Shown here: piece after piece, positions 23,232-32,774 of the stretch
How the letters are laid out: each line of letters opens with the position of its first letter
Position numbering within the stretch: position 1 is the stretch's first letter
Assembly (NCBI GenBank): GCA_016744455.1
Contig: JADGEI010000003.1
Span: forward strand, 1 to 64,000
From: Alcanivoracaceae bacterium
GTDB taxonomy: Bacteria > Pseudomonadota > Gammaproteobacteria > Xanthomonadales > Marinicellaceae
Reading direction: 5' to 3'
DNA length: 64,000 bases
Program-made: the position numbers and the translations under genes
The notes under the pieces: generated by a model
The model's database searches: none
Seen by the model: the letters and a program-made list of their open reading frames with translations, nothing else
What the model was told of the DNA's origin: nothing

Positions 23232-25988
23232 ATGTTGAAAATGAATAAACTGGCATTGTCAGTTGTAACCGCGCTTGCGCTCACTACTTCTGCAACAGCT
23301 GCTACACTAGCGGCAAATGCTAACATAAATAATGACAATAATCCTGTTCAAGCCAATCCATTAGCACCGGGGATAATTATAAAATATAAAAGTGCTAACA
23401 AATCACAATCCATTAGGCAGTCTGAAGTAAGAGCCACAGAAATGGGCAAGGCTTATGGAATTGATATACGTTTTAAACGTAAGATGTCCGGAAATGCTGA
23501 AGTACTTACAATTGATCAAGTTTCATCTAAATCAATGGGAAAAAACAAATTAAAGGACATTGTTGCTCAGTTAAATCAAAGAACCGATGTTGAATATGCT
23601 GAAATCGATGCATGGATGATTCCCTATGCAACCCCAAATGATACCGCTTACAACACACAATGGCACTACCACGAATCGGCAGGAGGTATGCGCCTTCCGG
23701 CAGCTTGGGATACGACTACTGGCTCATCTAGCGTTACTGTTGCAGTTTTAGATACTGGTTATCGCCCTCATTCAGATCTCGCGGGAAATGTTATTGGTCA
23801 ATACGATATGATTTCGAGCTCATCTGTTGGTAATGACGGGAACGGCCGGGACTCAAACGCACAAGACCCTGGTGACTGGACAACTGCTGATCAATGTGGA
23901 ACTGGATCAAGTGCAAGTGATAGTTCATGGCATGGAACACATGTTGCAGGAACAGTAGCTGCTGTTTCAAACAATAACAACGATGTGGCAGGCGTTGCAT
24001 GGAATGTGGGCCTAGTTCCTGTTCGTGTTTTAGGCACTTGTGGTGGCTCATTATCAGATATTGCTGATGGTATTCGATGGGCTGCTGGGTTAACTGTATC
24101 AGGTGTACCTACAAACAATAATCCTGCACAAGTTATAAATATGTCACTGGGATCTTCTCAACCATCTTCTTGTAGTTCAACCTATCAAAATGCAATTAAT
24201 GCTGCATACAATGCTGGCACAACCATTGTTGTTGCAGCAGGAAATGACAACAGTTCATCTGGTTATCCACCTGCAAACTGTAATAATGTTATTTCTGTAG
24301 CAGCAACTAATCGTAATGGAGGCAGAGCCTACTATTCTAACTTCGGTTCAACCATTGATGTTGCCGCTCCTGGTGGAGACGGATGTAATCCAACCGGTGA
24401 AGGTGAGCCAACTTCATTATCTGATTGTGAAGGCAATGTCTGGAATGAAAGTAACATGATTCAATCTACTCACAATTCTGGAACATCAACACCTGCTTCT
24501 GATACCATTGGCGCATTGCAAGGGACTTCTATGGCTGCGCCTCATGTCGCTGGCCTTGCAGCATTAATGTATTCGGTTGATTTAAATGCGACACCTGCAG
24601 AAATTGAAAGCACCATGAAGTCAACGGCGAGGTCTTTTCCTAATGTAAGTTCTCATCAATGTACAACCTCAAATTGTGGTGCAGGAATAGTTGATGCTAA
24701 TGCTGCAGTTGATGCCATGGGCGGTACTACACCTCCACCAAGCAATAATACGTTAACAAACGGTGTTGCAGAAACCGGTTTATCGGGATCTACAGGAAAT
24801 GGAGTAAACTACACCATGGATGTACCATCAGGAGCAAGTAACCTAGCATTCAATTTAACTAGTATGACAGGTGATGGTGATTTATATGTTAAATTTGGCT
24901 CTGCTCCAACCACATCAAGTTATGATTGTCGTTCGTGGAATGGTGCTGGTCAAGATGAAGTATGTAATATTAGTAGTGCTCAAGTAGGTACTTATCACGT
25001 GCTAGTACATGCATATGCTGCCTATAGTGGAGCAAGCTTATTAGGTAGTTACACAACAGTATCTCCAAATATTGATCCTACGGCTGCCTTTACTTCAAAT
25101 TGTACCGATCTAAGTTGTAGTTTTGATGGCACTGGAAGTTCAGATAGTGATGGTTCAGTTGCCAGTTATTCATGGTCATTTGGTGGAAGTGGTTCTACAG
25201 CTTCGAACACTTATGGCAGTGCAGGAACATATAATGTTACCTTAACTGTTACAGACAATGACGGCGCTACAGATAGCGTGACTCATTCAGTAACAGTAAC
25301 AGAGCCACCTGTTGCAAATAATGAACTAACTAATGGCGTAGCAAAAACAGGCTTATCGGGTTCCAAAAATTCTCAACAAGAATTTACCTTAGCAGTACCT
25401 GCTGGAGCAAGTGGTTTAAGTTTTGTTATGAGTGGTGGTAGCGGTGATGCTGATTTGTATGTGAAGTTTGGTTCTGCGCCGACAACATCTAGTTATGATT
25501 GCCGTTCTTGGACATCTGGCAACAGTGAAACTTGTGACATAAGCAATGCACAAACAGGCACCTATTATGTCATGATTAATGCCTATAGTACTTTTAGTGG
25601 AGCGAGTTTAACAGGCAGCTTTACAGCAGGTGGCGGAAGTCAACAAGCCGTATTTACCAGTGAAACCAATGTAAACATTCCTGATAACAACCCAACTGGC
25701 GCAACAAGTAACATTAGTGTTAATAGAACGGGAAATGCAGGAAATGTTAAGATTACTTATAGCATTATTCATACCTATCAAGGTGATTTAACGGTGAATT
25801 TGATTGCACCAAATGGTGGTACAGCAACTCTTAGATCTCCAAGTGGTGGTGGTACCAACAACATCAATGAATCTAAAACTATTGATGCAAGTTCTTCTGA
25901 TGCCAATGGCACTTGGGGGCTTCAAGTAATTGATGGAGCTGGAGCCGATACAGGTTATATCGATTCATGGAGTATTGAGTTCTTATAA
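23232..25988 (+). CDS. Secreted S8 subtilisin-like serine protease with PPC, PKD and P domains
   Basis: Start at 23232, with GAGGAG eight to ten bases upstream and a signal peptide (MNKLALSVVTALALTTSATA) directly following; 918 residues. After an I9-type propeptide come the catalytic motifs VAVLDTGYRPHSDL (Asp174), WHGTHVAGTVAA (His234) and GTSMAAPHVAGLAAL (Ser433). Then follow a PPC domain (GDGDLYVKFGSAPTTSSYDC), a PKD domain (YSWSFGGSGSTASNTYGSAG), a second PPC with the same signature, and a C-terminal proprotein-convertase P domain (VNIPDNNPTGATSNISV, HTYQGDLTVNLIAPNGG). This is a typical type II secreted protease of marine gammaproteobacteria, and gsp genes are 5 kb away. It lacks both GlyGly-CTERM and GFE tails. 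Confidence 0.95.
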   Translation: MLKMNKLALSVVTALALTTSATAATLAANANINNDNNPVQANPLAPGIIIKYKSANKSQSIRQSEVRATEMGKAYGIDIRFKRKMSGNAEVLTIDQVSSKSMGKNKLKDIVAQLNQRTDVEYAEIDAWMIPYATPNDTAYNTQWHYHESAGGMRLPAAWDTTTGSSSVTVAVLDTGYRPHSDLAGNVIGQYDMISSSSVGNDGNGRDSNAQDPGDWTTADQCGTGSSASDSSWHGTHVAGTVAAVSNNNNDVAGVAWNVGLVPVRVLGTCGGSLSDIADGIRWAAGLTVSGVPTNNNPAQVINMSLGSSQPSSCSSTYQNAINAAYNAGTTIVVAAGNDNSSSGYPPANCNNVISVAATNRNGGRAYYSNFGSTIDVAAPGGDGCNPTGEGEPTSLSDCEGNVWNESNMIQSTHNSGTSTPASDTIGALQGTSMAAPHVAGLAALMYSVDLNATPAEIESTMKSTARSFPNVSSHQCTTSNCGAGIVDANAAVDAMGGTTPPPSNNTLTNGVAETGLSGSTGNGVNYTMDVPSGASNLAFNLTSMTGDGDLYVKFGSAPTTSSYDCRSWNGAGQDEVCNISSAQVGTYHVLVHAYAAYSGASLLGSYTTVSPNIDPTAAFTSNCTDLSCSFDGTGSSDSDGSVASYSWSFGGSGSTASNTYGSAGTYNVTLTVTDNDGATDSVTHSVTVTEPPVANNELTNGVAKTGLSGSKNSQQEFTLAVPAGASGLSFVMSGGSGDADLYVKFGSAPTTSSYDCRSWTSGNSETCDISNAQTGTYYVMINAYSTFSGASLTGSFTAGGGSQQAVFTSETNVNIPDNNPTGATSNISVNRTGNAGNVKITYSIIHTYQGDLTVNLIAPNGGTATLRSPSGGGTNNINESKTIDASSSDANGTWGLQVIDGAGADTGYIDSWSIEFL

Positions 25989-26122
25989 TTAACTTATGGG
26001 CATCTCGATGAATTAGTCTTTAGAAAAGTACGCGCAAAGTATTTTCGATGAAATTACCGAATACTTAATGTGAATAATGACAAATCATTAATGAGTTGAA
26101 GTGCCTTATTTGTAAATTGAGA

Positions 26123-26147
26123 AGCCCGAATTATTCGGGCTTTTTTT
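26123..26147. terminator. Rho-independent terminator, subtilase / ftsX
   Basis: AGCCCGAA-TTA-TTCGGGCT followed by a run of T is a textbook intrinsic terminator on the plus strand after the protease gene (stop at 25988). The ftsX stop lies only 18 bp further, convergent, so it may also serve the minus strand less efficiently. Confidence 0.9.
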
Positions 26148-26164
26148 ATGAAACTAACAATCAA

Positions 26165-27097
26165 TCATAACTGGTTCAATTTTTGACTAGATAGGGTCAA
26201 ACGTGCAGCCATCCAAGTCACTAAAATTGCAAGCAACAAGACAGTTGTTATTTGTGTAATATTTAAACCATGTAAGCTTATCTCAACACCAAAACTTTGT
26301 ACCAAGTGAGCAATATTGTCTGTTAGCCACCAGAAACTCGCCGAGAGAAATAACAAAGCGAGTAAACCAGCATAAATCCCTAAAAAAACACCCATATAAA
26401 GAAAACTACGCCGCACTTGTGCCCAACTTGCCCCAATGAGTTCTAATAGGCGTAATTCACTCTTATGGTCAGTAATTTCATTAGCAATAGTATTTCCTAA
26501 AATCACCATAACAATTAAGACAAACATCAAAACACTTATTCTTGCCATCTGCAGCAACGTATTAGTTAAAGCCTGTAATTGCGATAACCATTGCTTATCA
26601 TAGCTAACATATTCAATTTGAGGATTGATGGTTAAGTTATTAACAAACCGTTCAATTTCATCTACAGATGTTTTGGCAGTGGTTTTTATCGAAATTTGAG
26701 TGGGTAAATCATGTTTGGCAATTAAATCCATAACTTGGGTAAGTTGCACATCTTTAGTTAATTCTATTTTTAATTGAGAAGAATTGACTAAATTTGCCGA
26801 TTCAATAATGTTAGTGTCTTTGATCTCTTGCAGCAAAATACCTGCTTCTTTCATCCCTACACTGCCATCAATAAAAACAGCAATGGTTCCTTGGTTTTGC
26901 CATGTCGTTTTCAATTCATCGTAATTTAACCATAAAGTCCAAAGAAAAAGCGGAATATAAAAACACACTGCCAAAGTTAAAACCGTCATAATCGATTTTA
27001 ATGGTTGCTTCCAAGGCATCAGGAACCCTTCAGATAAAGCTCTTTTATGACCACGTACATAACACAATAACTGGCTAGGTTTTTTTGCACTATTCAT
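26165..27097 (-). CDS. ftsX: Cell division ABC transporter permease FtsX
   Basis: A 310-residue inner-membrane protein: first helix around LTLAVCFYIPLFLWTLWL, a periplasmic domain (GTIAVFIDGSVGMKEAGILL, then QIEYVSYDKQWL), and three C-terminal helices (ISVLMFVLIVMVILGNTIA, FLGIYAGLLALLFLSASF, TTVLLLAILVTWMAARL). The cytoplasmic NEITDHKSELRLLELIGAS loop before the third helix is conserved in FtsX. With FtsE it couples ATP hydrolysis to activation of septal peptidoglycan hydrolases. It overlaps ftsE by 4 bp (ATGA), a translationally coupled pair. The usual partner rpoH is not adjacent within this window. Confidence 0.95.
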   Translation of the reverse strand: MNSAKKPSQLLCYVRGHKRALSEGFLMPWKQPLKSIMTVLTLAVCFYIPLFLWTLWLNYDELKTTWQNQGTIAVFIDGSVGMKEAGILLQEIKDTNIIESANLVNSSQLKIELTKDVQLTQVMDLIAKHDLPTQISIKTTAKTSVDEIERFVNNLTINPQIEYVSYDKQWLSQLQALTNTLLQMARISVLMFVLIVMVILGNTIANEITDHKSELRLLELIGASWAQVRRSFLYMGVFLGIYAGLLALLFLSASFWWLTDNIAHLVQSFGVEISLHGLNITQITTVLLLAILVTWMAARLTLSSQKLNQL

Positions 27098-27780
27098 GGT
27101 GTATATAAACTCTTTTGTGGGCTAAAATCATCAATTAACTCACCTTTTTCTAGAACTAAAACGCGTTTTTGTAAACGTTTAATCAAAAATAAGTCATGTG
27201 AAGCAATAATAATTGTCATTCCCTGTTTATTTAATCCTTCAAAAATTTGCATCAATTCCAAAGACAAATCAGGGTCTAGATTTCCTGTCGGCTCATCTGC
27301 CAGAATAATCTCGGGCTGAGCAACAAAGGCCCTAGCAATTCCAACACGCTGTTGTTGACCACTAGAAAGTTCTTGCGGAAAAAATTTAGCTTTTTCGCCG
27401 ATACCAACTTGTGTCAATGCTGCACGGGCTTTTTTAAAACTTATCGAATCCGAGTAGCCGCGTAATTGTAGAGAAAGTGCAATATTTTCAAGTACAGTTT
27501 TATTTTCCAGCAAACGATGATCCTGAAAAATCATTCCAATATTACGACGATAGTGAGGGATTTTTCGTTTAGATAATTGAGAAATATTATCTCCTTTTAC
27601 CCGAATTTGCCCATAACTGACACCTTGCATTAACATCAACAATCTTAAAATGGTCGTCTTTCCTGCACCAGAATGACCAGTTAAAAACAACATTTCTCCA
27701 GCTTCAACATCAAAGCTGACGTCACGCAAAGCTTTTGAATCTTTGCCATAACTTTTAGAAACACGGTTAAAATTTATCAT
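27094..27780 (-). CDS. ftsE: Cell division ATP-binding protein FtsE
   Basis: Start placed at 27780 (MINFNRVSKSYGKDSKALRD), matching FtsE N-termini; the in-frame extension to 27825 is unlikely. The 228-residue ATPase has Walker A GHSGAGKTT, the Q-loop in IGMIFQDHRLL, signature LSSGQQQRVGIARAFV, Walker B EIILADEPTGNLD and the switch His in IIASHD. It forms the FtsEX complex at the division septum. It overlaps ftsX by 4 bp. Upstream lies a universal stress protein remnant rather than the usual ftsY. Confidence 0.95.
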   Translation of the reverse strand: MINFNRVSKSYGKDSKALRDVSFDVEAGEMLFLTGHSGAGKTTILRLLMLMQGVSYGQIRVKGDNISQLSKRKIPHYRRNIGMIFQDHRLLENKTVLENIALSLQLRGYSDSISFKKARAALTQVGIGEKAKFFPQELSSGQQQRVGIARAFVAQPEIILADEPTGNLDPDLSLELMQIFEGLNKQGMTIIIASHDLFLIKRLQKRVLVLEKGELIDDFSPQKSLYTP

Positions 27781-27835
27781 GTACGATAGTATAAACCACG
27801 AAACTCTTTGATAATAGAAAAGCAACTACATAGCA

Positions 27836-28010
27836 CTAATTTTTTTGCATTGGCACAATCATAACTGGAATTGTAGATTTTTTATTACTCCAGCACTAAC
27901 ACTTTCTACCAACAAATCATAAACAGCACCATGCCCATGACTAGCAATAATGACTAGCAATAATATGGATGTTTTTCTTGATTCATCAAGCAATTGGCAA
28001 ATAATGCAAA
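27836..28010 (-). pseudogene. Universal stress protein C-terminal remnant
   Basis: Minus-strand translation gives IIASHGHGAVYDLLVESVSA then GVI, the G-x2-G-x9-G-[ST] nucleotide-binding end of UspA-family proteins. Reading through a one-base loss in an A run (near 27875) continues with KSTIPVMIVPMQKN and a stop at 27836-27838. Just before the motif, the 13-mer ATTATTGCTAGTC is tandemly duplicated, which breaks the frame a second time. Nothing recognisable of the N-terminal half remains. The two lesions make it a dead gene. It fills most of the gap between ftsE and gspF. Confidence 0.68.
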
Positions 28011-28195
28011 ACCTATACTACGATGAAAAACACAATAAAATCATGAGAATTGAATAACATAAGTCCTCACTCGTTATTCTTATACTCCTAGTCGAAAATT
28101 ATCAATTTTGCAACTTCGATCTGATTTAGAATTAACCAGAAATGTGATTAAACTTGATAATTGAAAAGTTAAATTCTAACCCAATAGATTTCAGG
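28011..28195. other. Short gap upstream of the stress protein remnant
   Basis: No ORF, repeat or terminator with a T-run is visible between the Usp remnant and the gspF stop. It may contain further unrecognisable remains of the dead gene. The gspF operon therefore ends here without gspG or other pseudopilin genes. Confidence 0.4.
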
Positions 28196-29410
28196 TCAAT
28201 TAACAATCGTATTCATCTGGAAAATAGGCAATAACATGGCTAATACAATCAATAATATCATCACACCTACGATTAAAATAGCCACGGGTTGCATTATGCT
28301 AATGATAGAGGTGAGTTTGTGGTTAACGTCACGTTCTTGTGTGTCGGCAGCGCGTTCGAGCATTTCACTAAGAATACCTGATTGCTCACCGGAATTAATC
28401 AATCGTATGGTCATCGGCGGGAAATAACCATTGGTTTTAAGTGAACGACTCAAGCTAGAACCTTCGCGTACTTGGGTGGCTGTTTTTTCTACAGACTTTT
28501 TTATGGCTAAATTTTTTATCACTTTACTGGAGAGAGATAAGGCTTGAACAATCGGTACCGTTGATTTTGTCAGAATACCAAGTGTGCGGGTAAACCGGGC
28601 AGATTGAGCCAATTTGATGAAGTTCCCGATGATGGGCACTTTCAATAAAAACGCGTGCCATTTGTATTTAAACTCTTGGTTTTGTAAGGCGACTACAAAA
28701 ACAACTATTGAGACCATAAGAGTTATAAGTAAAACTAATCCGTATTTTTTTACCCATGCACTTAAGGCAACCAACACCTGTGTTATCATTGGTAGTTCAG
28801 CGTTGTTATTTTCAAACACCTGTATGACTTTCGGTACAATGTACACCATTAACCCAGAAACAACTGCAATAGAGGTGAGTATAAGAATGATTGGATAAAG
28901 TAATGCTGTCCATGATTGTTTGTTCATGTCTTGGCGTTGTTCCAAGTATTCAGCTAAACGTAAAAGCACCTCATCTAAATTACCTGATTGCTCACCAGCT
29001 TCAACACTGGTGGTTATGAGTTCGTCAAAAGCCTTAGGAAATAACTCCATTGCATAAGCCAGTGGGTGGCCTTCCATTAATTTTGCCCGCAAGGTAATTA
29101 ATATTTTCTTGCTATTTTTGTGGTCACTTTGTTCGATGGTGGTACTTAAGGCTTCATCCAAGGGTAAGCCTGCTTTTAATAAGGTAGATAACTGGCGTAT
29201 GATAATGGGTAATTCACCTGCACGTAATTGGGTTGACTGTTTTTTTCCCACATCTGTGCTGTCATAGTTATCATCAACTTTCTCAATCTGAGTTGGTATC
29301 AAGTTTTGGTCACGCAGTAGTTGACGAACATGTTTTTCAGTATCGGCTTGGATGATGCCTGTTTTATTTTTACCCTCTTGGTCCAATGAACTGTATTCGA
29401 ATGCATCCAT
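28196..29410 (-). CDS. gspF: Type II secretion inner-membrane platform protein GspF
   Basis: A 404-residue protein opening FEYSSLDQEGKNKTGIIQAD and AGELPIIIRQLSTLLKAGLP, the standard GspF/PilC start. It has two homologous cytoplasmic helical domains and three membrane spans (around WTALLYPIILILTSIAVVSG, LVLLITLMVSIVVFVVAL and IISIMQPVAILIVGVMILLI). The repeat signatures GEQSGNLDEVL and SGEQSGILSEML mark the duplicated halves. GspF forms the inner-membrane base that contacts the GspE ATPase. It is separated from gspE by 6 bp and ends the gsp cluster; no gspG-M genes follow within the window. Confidence 0.93.
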   Translation of the reverse strand: MDAFEYSSLDQEGKNKTGIIQADTEKHVRQLLRDQNLIPTQIEKVDDNYDSTDVGKKQSTQLRAGELPIIIRQLSTLLKAGLPLDEALSTTIEQSDHKNSKKILITLRAKLMEGHPLAYAMELFPKAFDELITTSVEAGEQSGNLDEVLLRLAEYLEQRQDMNKQSWTALLYPIILILTSIAVVSGLMVYIVPKVIQVFENNNAELPMITQVLVALSAWVKKYGLVLLITLMVSIVVFVVALQNQEFKYKWHAFLLKVPIIGNFIKLAQSARFTRTLGILTKSTVPIVQALSLSSKVIKNLAIKKSVEKTATQVREGSSLSRSLKTNGYFPPMTIRLINSGEQSGILSEMLERAADTQERDVNHKLTSIISIMQPVAILIVGVMILLIVLAMLLPIFQMNTIVN

Positions 29411-29416
29411 ATGTAG

Positions 29417-30871
29417 TTATGTTACTCGCAAAATTTCATCGGCAGTGGTTAAACCTTGGCACATTTTGGCAATGCCATCCTGACGAATTGAAATTGAGTT
29501 AATGCGTGCTAATTTTTCCAATTCTTGCTCACTAGCTCCTTTGTGAATCAGGGTTTTCATTTGTTCTTCTATTCTTATCAACTCGTAAATCCCCATTCGG
29601 CCGGAATAGGCTTGATGAATCTGTAAAGAATCATCGGCTTTAAAAAGTGTTTGGGGTTTTATCTTAAATAACTGACACTCTTCGTCATTGGGCTGATAAG
29701 CCACTCGTGTTTTGGGGTCTAAGACACGTACCAGCCTCTGTGCCAATACCGCTTTAACACTTGAGGCCAATAAAAATGGTGCAACACCCATATCAATCAA
29801 TCGAGTCATTGCACCAACTGCGGTATTGGTATGCAATGTTGATAACACCAAATGCCCCGTAAGACTGGCTTGTACCGCAATTTCGGCTGTTTCTAAATCA
29901 CGTATCTCACCTATCATAATAACATCTGGATCTTGACGTAGAATTGCGCGAAGGCCATTGGCAAAAGTCATATCAATTTTACTGTTTATTTGTGTCTGGC
30001 TAATACCATCAAGATAATATTCAATAGGGTCTTCTACCGTCATAATATTACGGCTACGATCATTTATGGTTTCTAAGGCGGCATATAATGTTGTCGTCTT
30101 ACCTGAACCAGTGGGGCCAGTAACCAAAACAATGCCATGTGGAAGGTTTACCAACTCTTGCATCTGTTTAAGGTTATCGTTACTCATGCCTAAATGAGTT
30201 AAATCCAATTGACCAGCTTGTTTATCCAGTAATCGCATGACAATGCGTTCACCAAACGCTCCAGGAATAGTTGAGACACGAATATCAACTGAGTGTCCAG
30301 CAATTTTGATAGAAATTCGACCATCCTGTGGCAATCGTTTCTCAGATATATCAAGCTTTGACATAATTTTGATACGGGAAGATATCAGTGGCGCGATGGC
30401 TTTAGGCGGCGCAATGACTTCACGTAATGTACCATCAACTCGGTAACGAACCGATACTGTGTTTTCATGTGGTTCAATATGAATGTCTGAAGCATTTAGT
30501 TTGACCGCATCGGATAACATGGCATTAATCAATCGAATGATTGGCGCATCGTCATTGCTCTCTAATAAATCATCAGGTTCACCTAAATCATCTGCAATTT
30601 CAGCTAAACCAGGCTGATTGTCAAAATCAATAACATCAGTTGCCAATGACTTTTGTTGTTGGTAGATTTTTTGAATAACTTTTTTGTATTCTGCCTCAGG
30701 ATAGATCGTCGCATCTACCATACCACCAACAAATCGTTGCAATTCATCAATTGTCGTCGTTGGAGCATTTTCTGATAGAGCCAATACAGCGGTATCTTCA
30801 TTCCATTTTTCGATGGTTCCACCACGTTTACGGGCAAAACCATAACTCGGTAGCTTACCTTTTTCGATCAT
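29417..30871 (-). CDS. gspE: Type II secretion ATPase GspE
   Basis: A 484-residue hexameric ATPase powering pseudopilus assembly. Present are SDIHIEPHENTVSVRYRVDG, Walker A GPTGSGKTTTLYAALE, the Asp box IMTVEDPIEYYL, Walker B DPDVIMIGEIRDLETAEIA and the His box TGHLVLSTLHTNTAV. The tetra-Cys zinc motif normally found before R-T/M-GIYEL is missing: the region reads RVLDPKTRVAYQPND and IHQAYSGRMGIYELI with no Cys pairs. The N-terminal domain is short and poorly conserved. The start overlaps gspD by 17 bp. Identity as GspE rather than PilB is supported by its neighbours gspC, gspD and gspF. Confidence 0.93.
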   Translation of the reverse strand: MIEKGKLPSYGFARKRGGTIEKWNEDTAVLALSENAPTTTIDELQRFVGGMVDATIYPEAEYKKVIQKIYQQQKSLATDVIDFDNQPGLAEIADDLGEPDDLLESNDDAPIIRLINAMLSDAVKLNASDIHIEPHENTVSVRYRVDGTLREVIAPPKAIAPLISSRIKIMSKLDISEKRLPQDGRISIKIAGHSVDIRVSTIPGAFGERIVMRLLDKQAGQLDLTHLGMSNDNLKQMQELVNLPHGIVLVTGPTGSGKTTTLYAALETINDRSRNIMTVEDPIEYYLDGISQTQINSKIDMTFANGLRAILRQDPDVIMIGEIRDLETAEIAVQASLTGHLVLSTLHTNTAVGAMTRLIDMGVAPFLLASSVKAVLAQRLVRVLDPKTRVAYQPNDEECQLFKIKPQTLFKADDSLQIHQAYSGRMGIYELIRIEEQMKTLIHKGASEQELEKLARINSISIRQDGIAKMCQGLTTADEILRVT

Positions 30872-32708
30872 AATCTTGGTTTATGTTTTCGGGTAAAATG
30901 ATGGTTCCTTTTGAAAATTCTCGTTGATTGACTTCTTCCATTTGTTGTTGGCGAATGTCGTCATACAGCTTATTTGTTACTTGGGTTTGATTACTTTCAT
31001 CTAAGATTCGTGGATGAATAAAAATCATAAGGTTACGTTTGACTCGTGTTTTTTTCTTATGCCTAAATAAGTTTCTAACCACTGGAATATCACCTAATAG
31101 CGGTACTTTTTTAATACTTTCTTCGATAGTGTCATCAATTAAACCACCTAAAACGATAACGCCATTATTTGGCACCATCACTGAAGTATTTAAAGTACGT
31201 TTGTTGGTAATCACATCAACTGTAGTGGCTGCAGCAGCTAAACTTGATACTTCTTGAGCTATATCCAATACAATTTGATTAGCCTCGTAAATATGCGGCG
31301 TAACTTTTAGCGAAATACCAATATCCTTTCGTTGAATAGTGGAAAAGGGATTCGTTGCACCATCATTTCCTCCTGTATTGGTAAATTGACCAGTCAAAAA
31401 AGGAACTTCTTGCCCAACAGATAATTCGGCTTCCTTATTGTTTAGTGTTACTATAGAAGGCGTTGATAAAATATTGTTATTGGTATTGGCTGCCAAAGCA
31501 GATAAGAGTGCTCCAATTTGAGGGTTACCATCACCATCAACATGGACATAACCAACATTTACACCATTATTGAGCGCGCCATCGGGATTAAGAATATTGC
31601 CGACAATTCCGTAATTAGTCCCACCAACCAAGCCTTCACCACCATTGAGTTGATTAAGAAGCCCTTGCCATTGGAAACCCACTTCTTTGGAATGATCTAC
31701 AGTTAACTCTACAATGATGGCCTCAACCAAAACTTGTGGTCGCCTAACATCTAACTGCTCAATGGCATTAAGTAAATTTTTAAACACTGTTGGTGGAGCA
31801 TTAATTACTAAGGAATTGGTTTCCTTATGTGCTTGTATACTGGCATTATTCCCAGTGTTTTCACCACTTTTATTAAGTTGTGATTTTTTCGCTAAGGTTT
31901 CCAACAATGGAACCAATGAAGCTGCTTCTGAATACTTTAATTTAATTACTTGAGATTGAGTGTTAGTTGCCAATGGCGTATCAAGTTGTGCTATCAATGC
32001 TTGAACTTTAAGCTTTAATGATGGATTGGTATTGATAATTACTGAGTTTGTACGTTCATCAGCAACAATCTTGGTTTTTCCGTTTAATGCTGTATTGCCA
32101 GTATCTAACAAGGATTCTACAGTTTGTGCAACTTCCGTGGCATTGGCATGATTTAATGTGATCATTTCAATGGATGAATCAGATTTTTTATCAATTTTAT
32201 TGACGATTGACATCATTTTAGTAATATTTTGTGCTCGGTCTGATATCACCAATAAATTACTGTCTTCATGAACAACAATTTTAGCCTTTTTATTTATTTG
32301 CCCTAACATGGTTTTAATATCACTAGCAGAGACAAAATTCAAGTGAACAATACGGGTAATATAATCACTTCCTTTGTTGGCACCAGATCCACCATATAAA
32401 CCACCCGCTTCTGCTTCCGGGATAATTTTTACACTATTCCCATCTTGAATGGCAGCTAACCCGTAAACACTTAACACATCTAAAAAAATGGCATAGATTT
32501 CATCCTCGGAGACAGGGCTCCCAGAAATAACGGTTACTTTACCTTCTACATCAGAATCAACAATAAAGTTCTTTTTTGTAATATCCGATACTGTTTCAAT
32601 TAACAGGCGTATATCTGCATCAGGTAGATTTAACGTGTGTAGTTTCTCCTCTTGCGCACTGGCAAAAGAAAGAATGAATAAGAAGGTAATAATTAAGACA
32701 TGTCTCAT
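30855..32708 (-). CDS. gspD: Type II secretion outer-membrane secretin GspD
   Basis: A 617-residue secretin with a signal peptide (LIITFLFILSFASAQ). The periplasmic N0 domain (LNLPDADIRLLIETVSDITK) is followed by N1-N3 repeats (RIVHLNFVSASDIKTML, IEMITLNHANATEVAQTVES, SQVIKLKYSEAASLVPLLE), then the beta-barrel secretin core with VEAIIVELTVDHSKEVGFQW, LSTPSIVTLNNKEAELSVGQ, VPFLTG and PNNGVIVLGGLIDD. It forms the outer-membrane channel. The chain ends soon after the barrel with a charged tail, so a pilotin-binding S domain is not obvious. Gene order here is gspC, hydrolase, gspD, gspE, gspF. Confidence 0.94.
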   Translation of the reverse strand: MRHVLIITFLFILSFASAQEEKLHTLNLPDADIRLLIETVSDITKKNFIVDSDVEGKVTVISGSPVSEDEIYAIFLDVLSVYGLAAIQDGNSVKIIPEAEAGGLYGGSGANKGSDYITRIVHLNFVSASDIKTMLGQINKKAKIVVHEDSNLLVISDRAQNITKMMSIVNKIDKKSDSSIEMITLNHANATEVAQTVESLLDTGNTALNGKTKIVADERTNSVIINTNPSLKLKVQALIAQLDTPLATNTQSQVIKLKYSEAASLVPLLETLAKKSQLNKSGENTGNNASIQAHKETNSLVINAPPTVFKNLLNAIEQLDVRRPQVLVEAIIVELTVDHSKEVGFQWQGLLNQLNGGEGLVGGTNYGIVGNILNPDGALNNGVNVGYVHVDGDGNPQIGALLSALAANTNNNILSTPSIVTLNNKEAELSVGQEVPFLTGQFTNTGGNDGATNPFSTIQRKDIGISLKVTPHIYEANQIVLDIAQEVSSLAAAATTVDVITNKRTLNTSVMVPNNGVIVLGGLIDDTIEESIKKVPLLGDIPVVRNLFRHKKKTRVKRNLMIFIHPRILDESNQTQVTNKLYDDIRQQQMEEVNQREFSKGTIILPENINQDYDRKR

Positions 32709-32774
32709 ACTTATGGTTTTTTTAGAAATAGTATTGTTATCAGATTCTACCCTAAAACCCTTAACATTGTTTTG

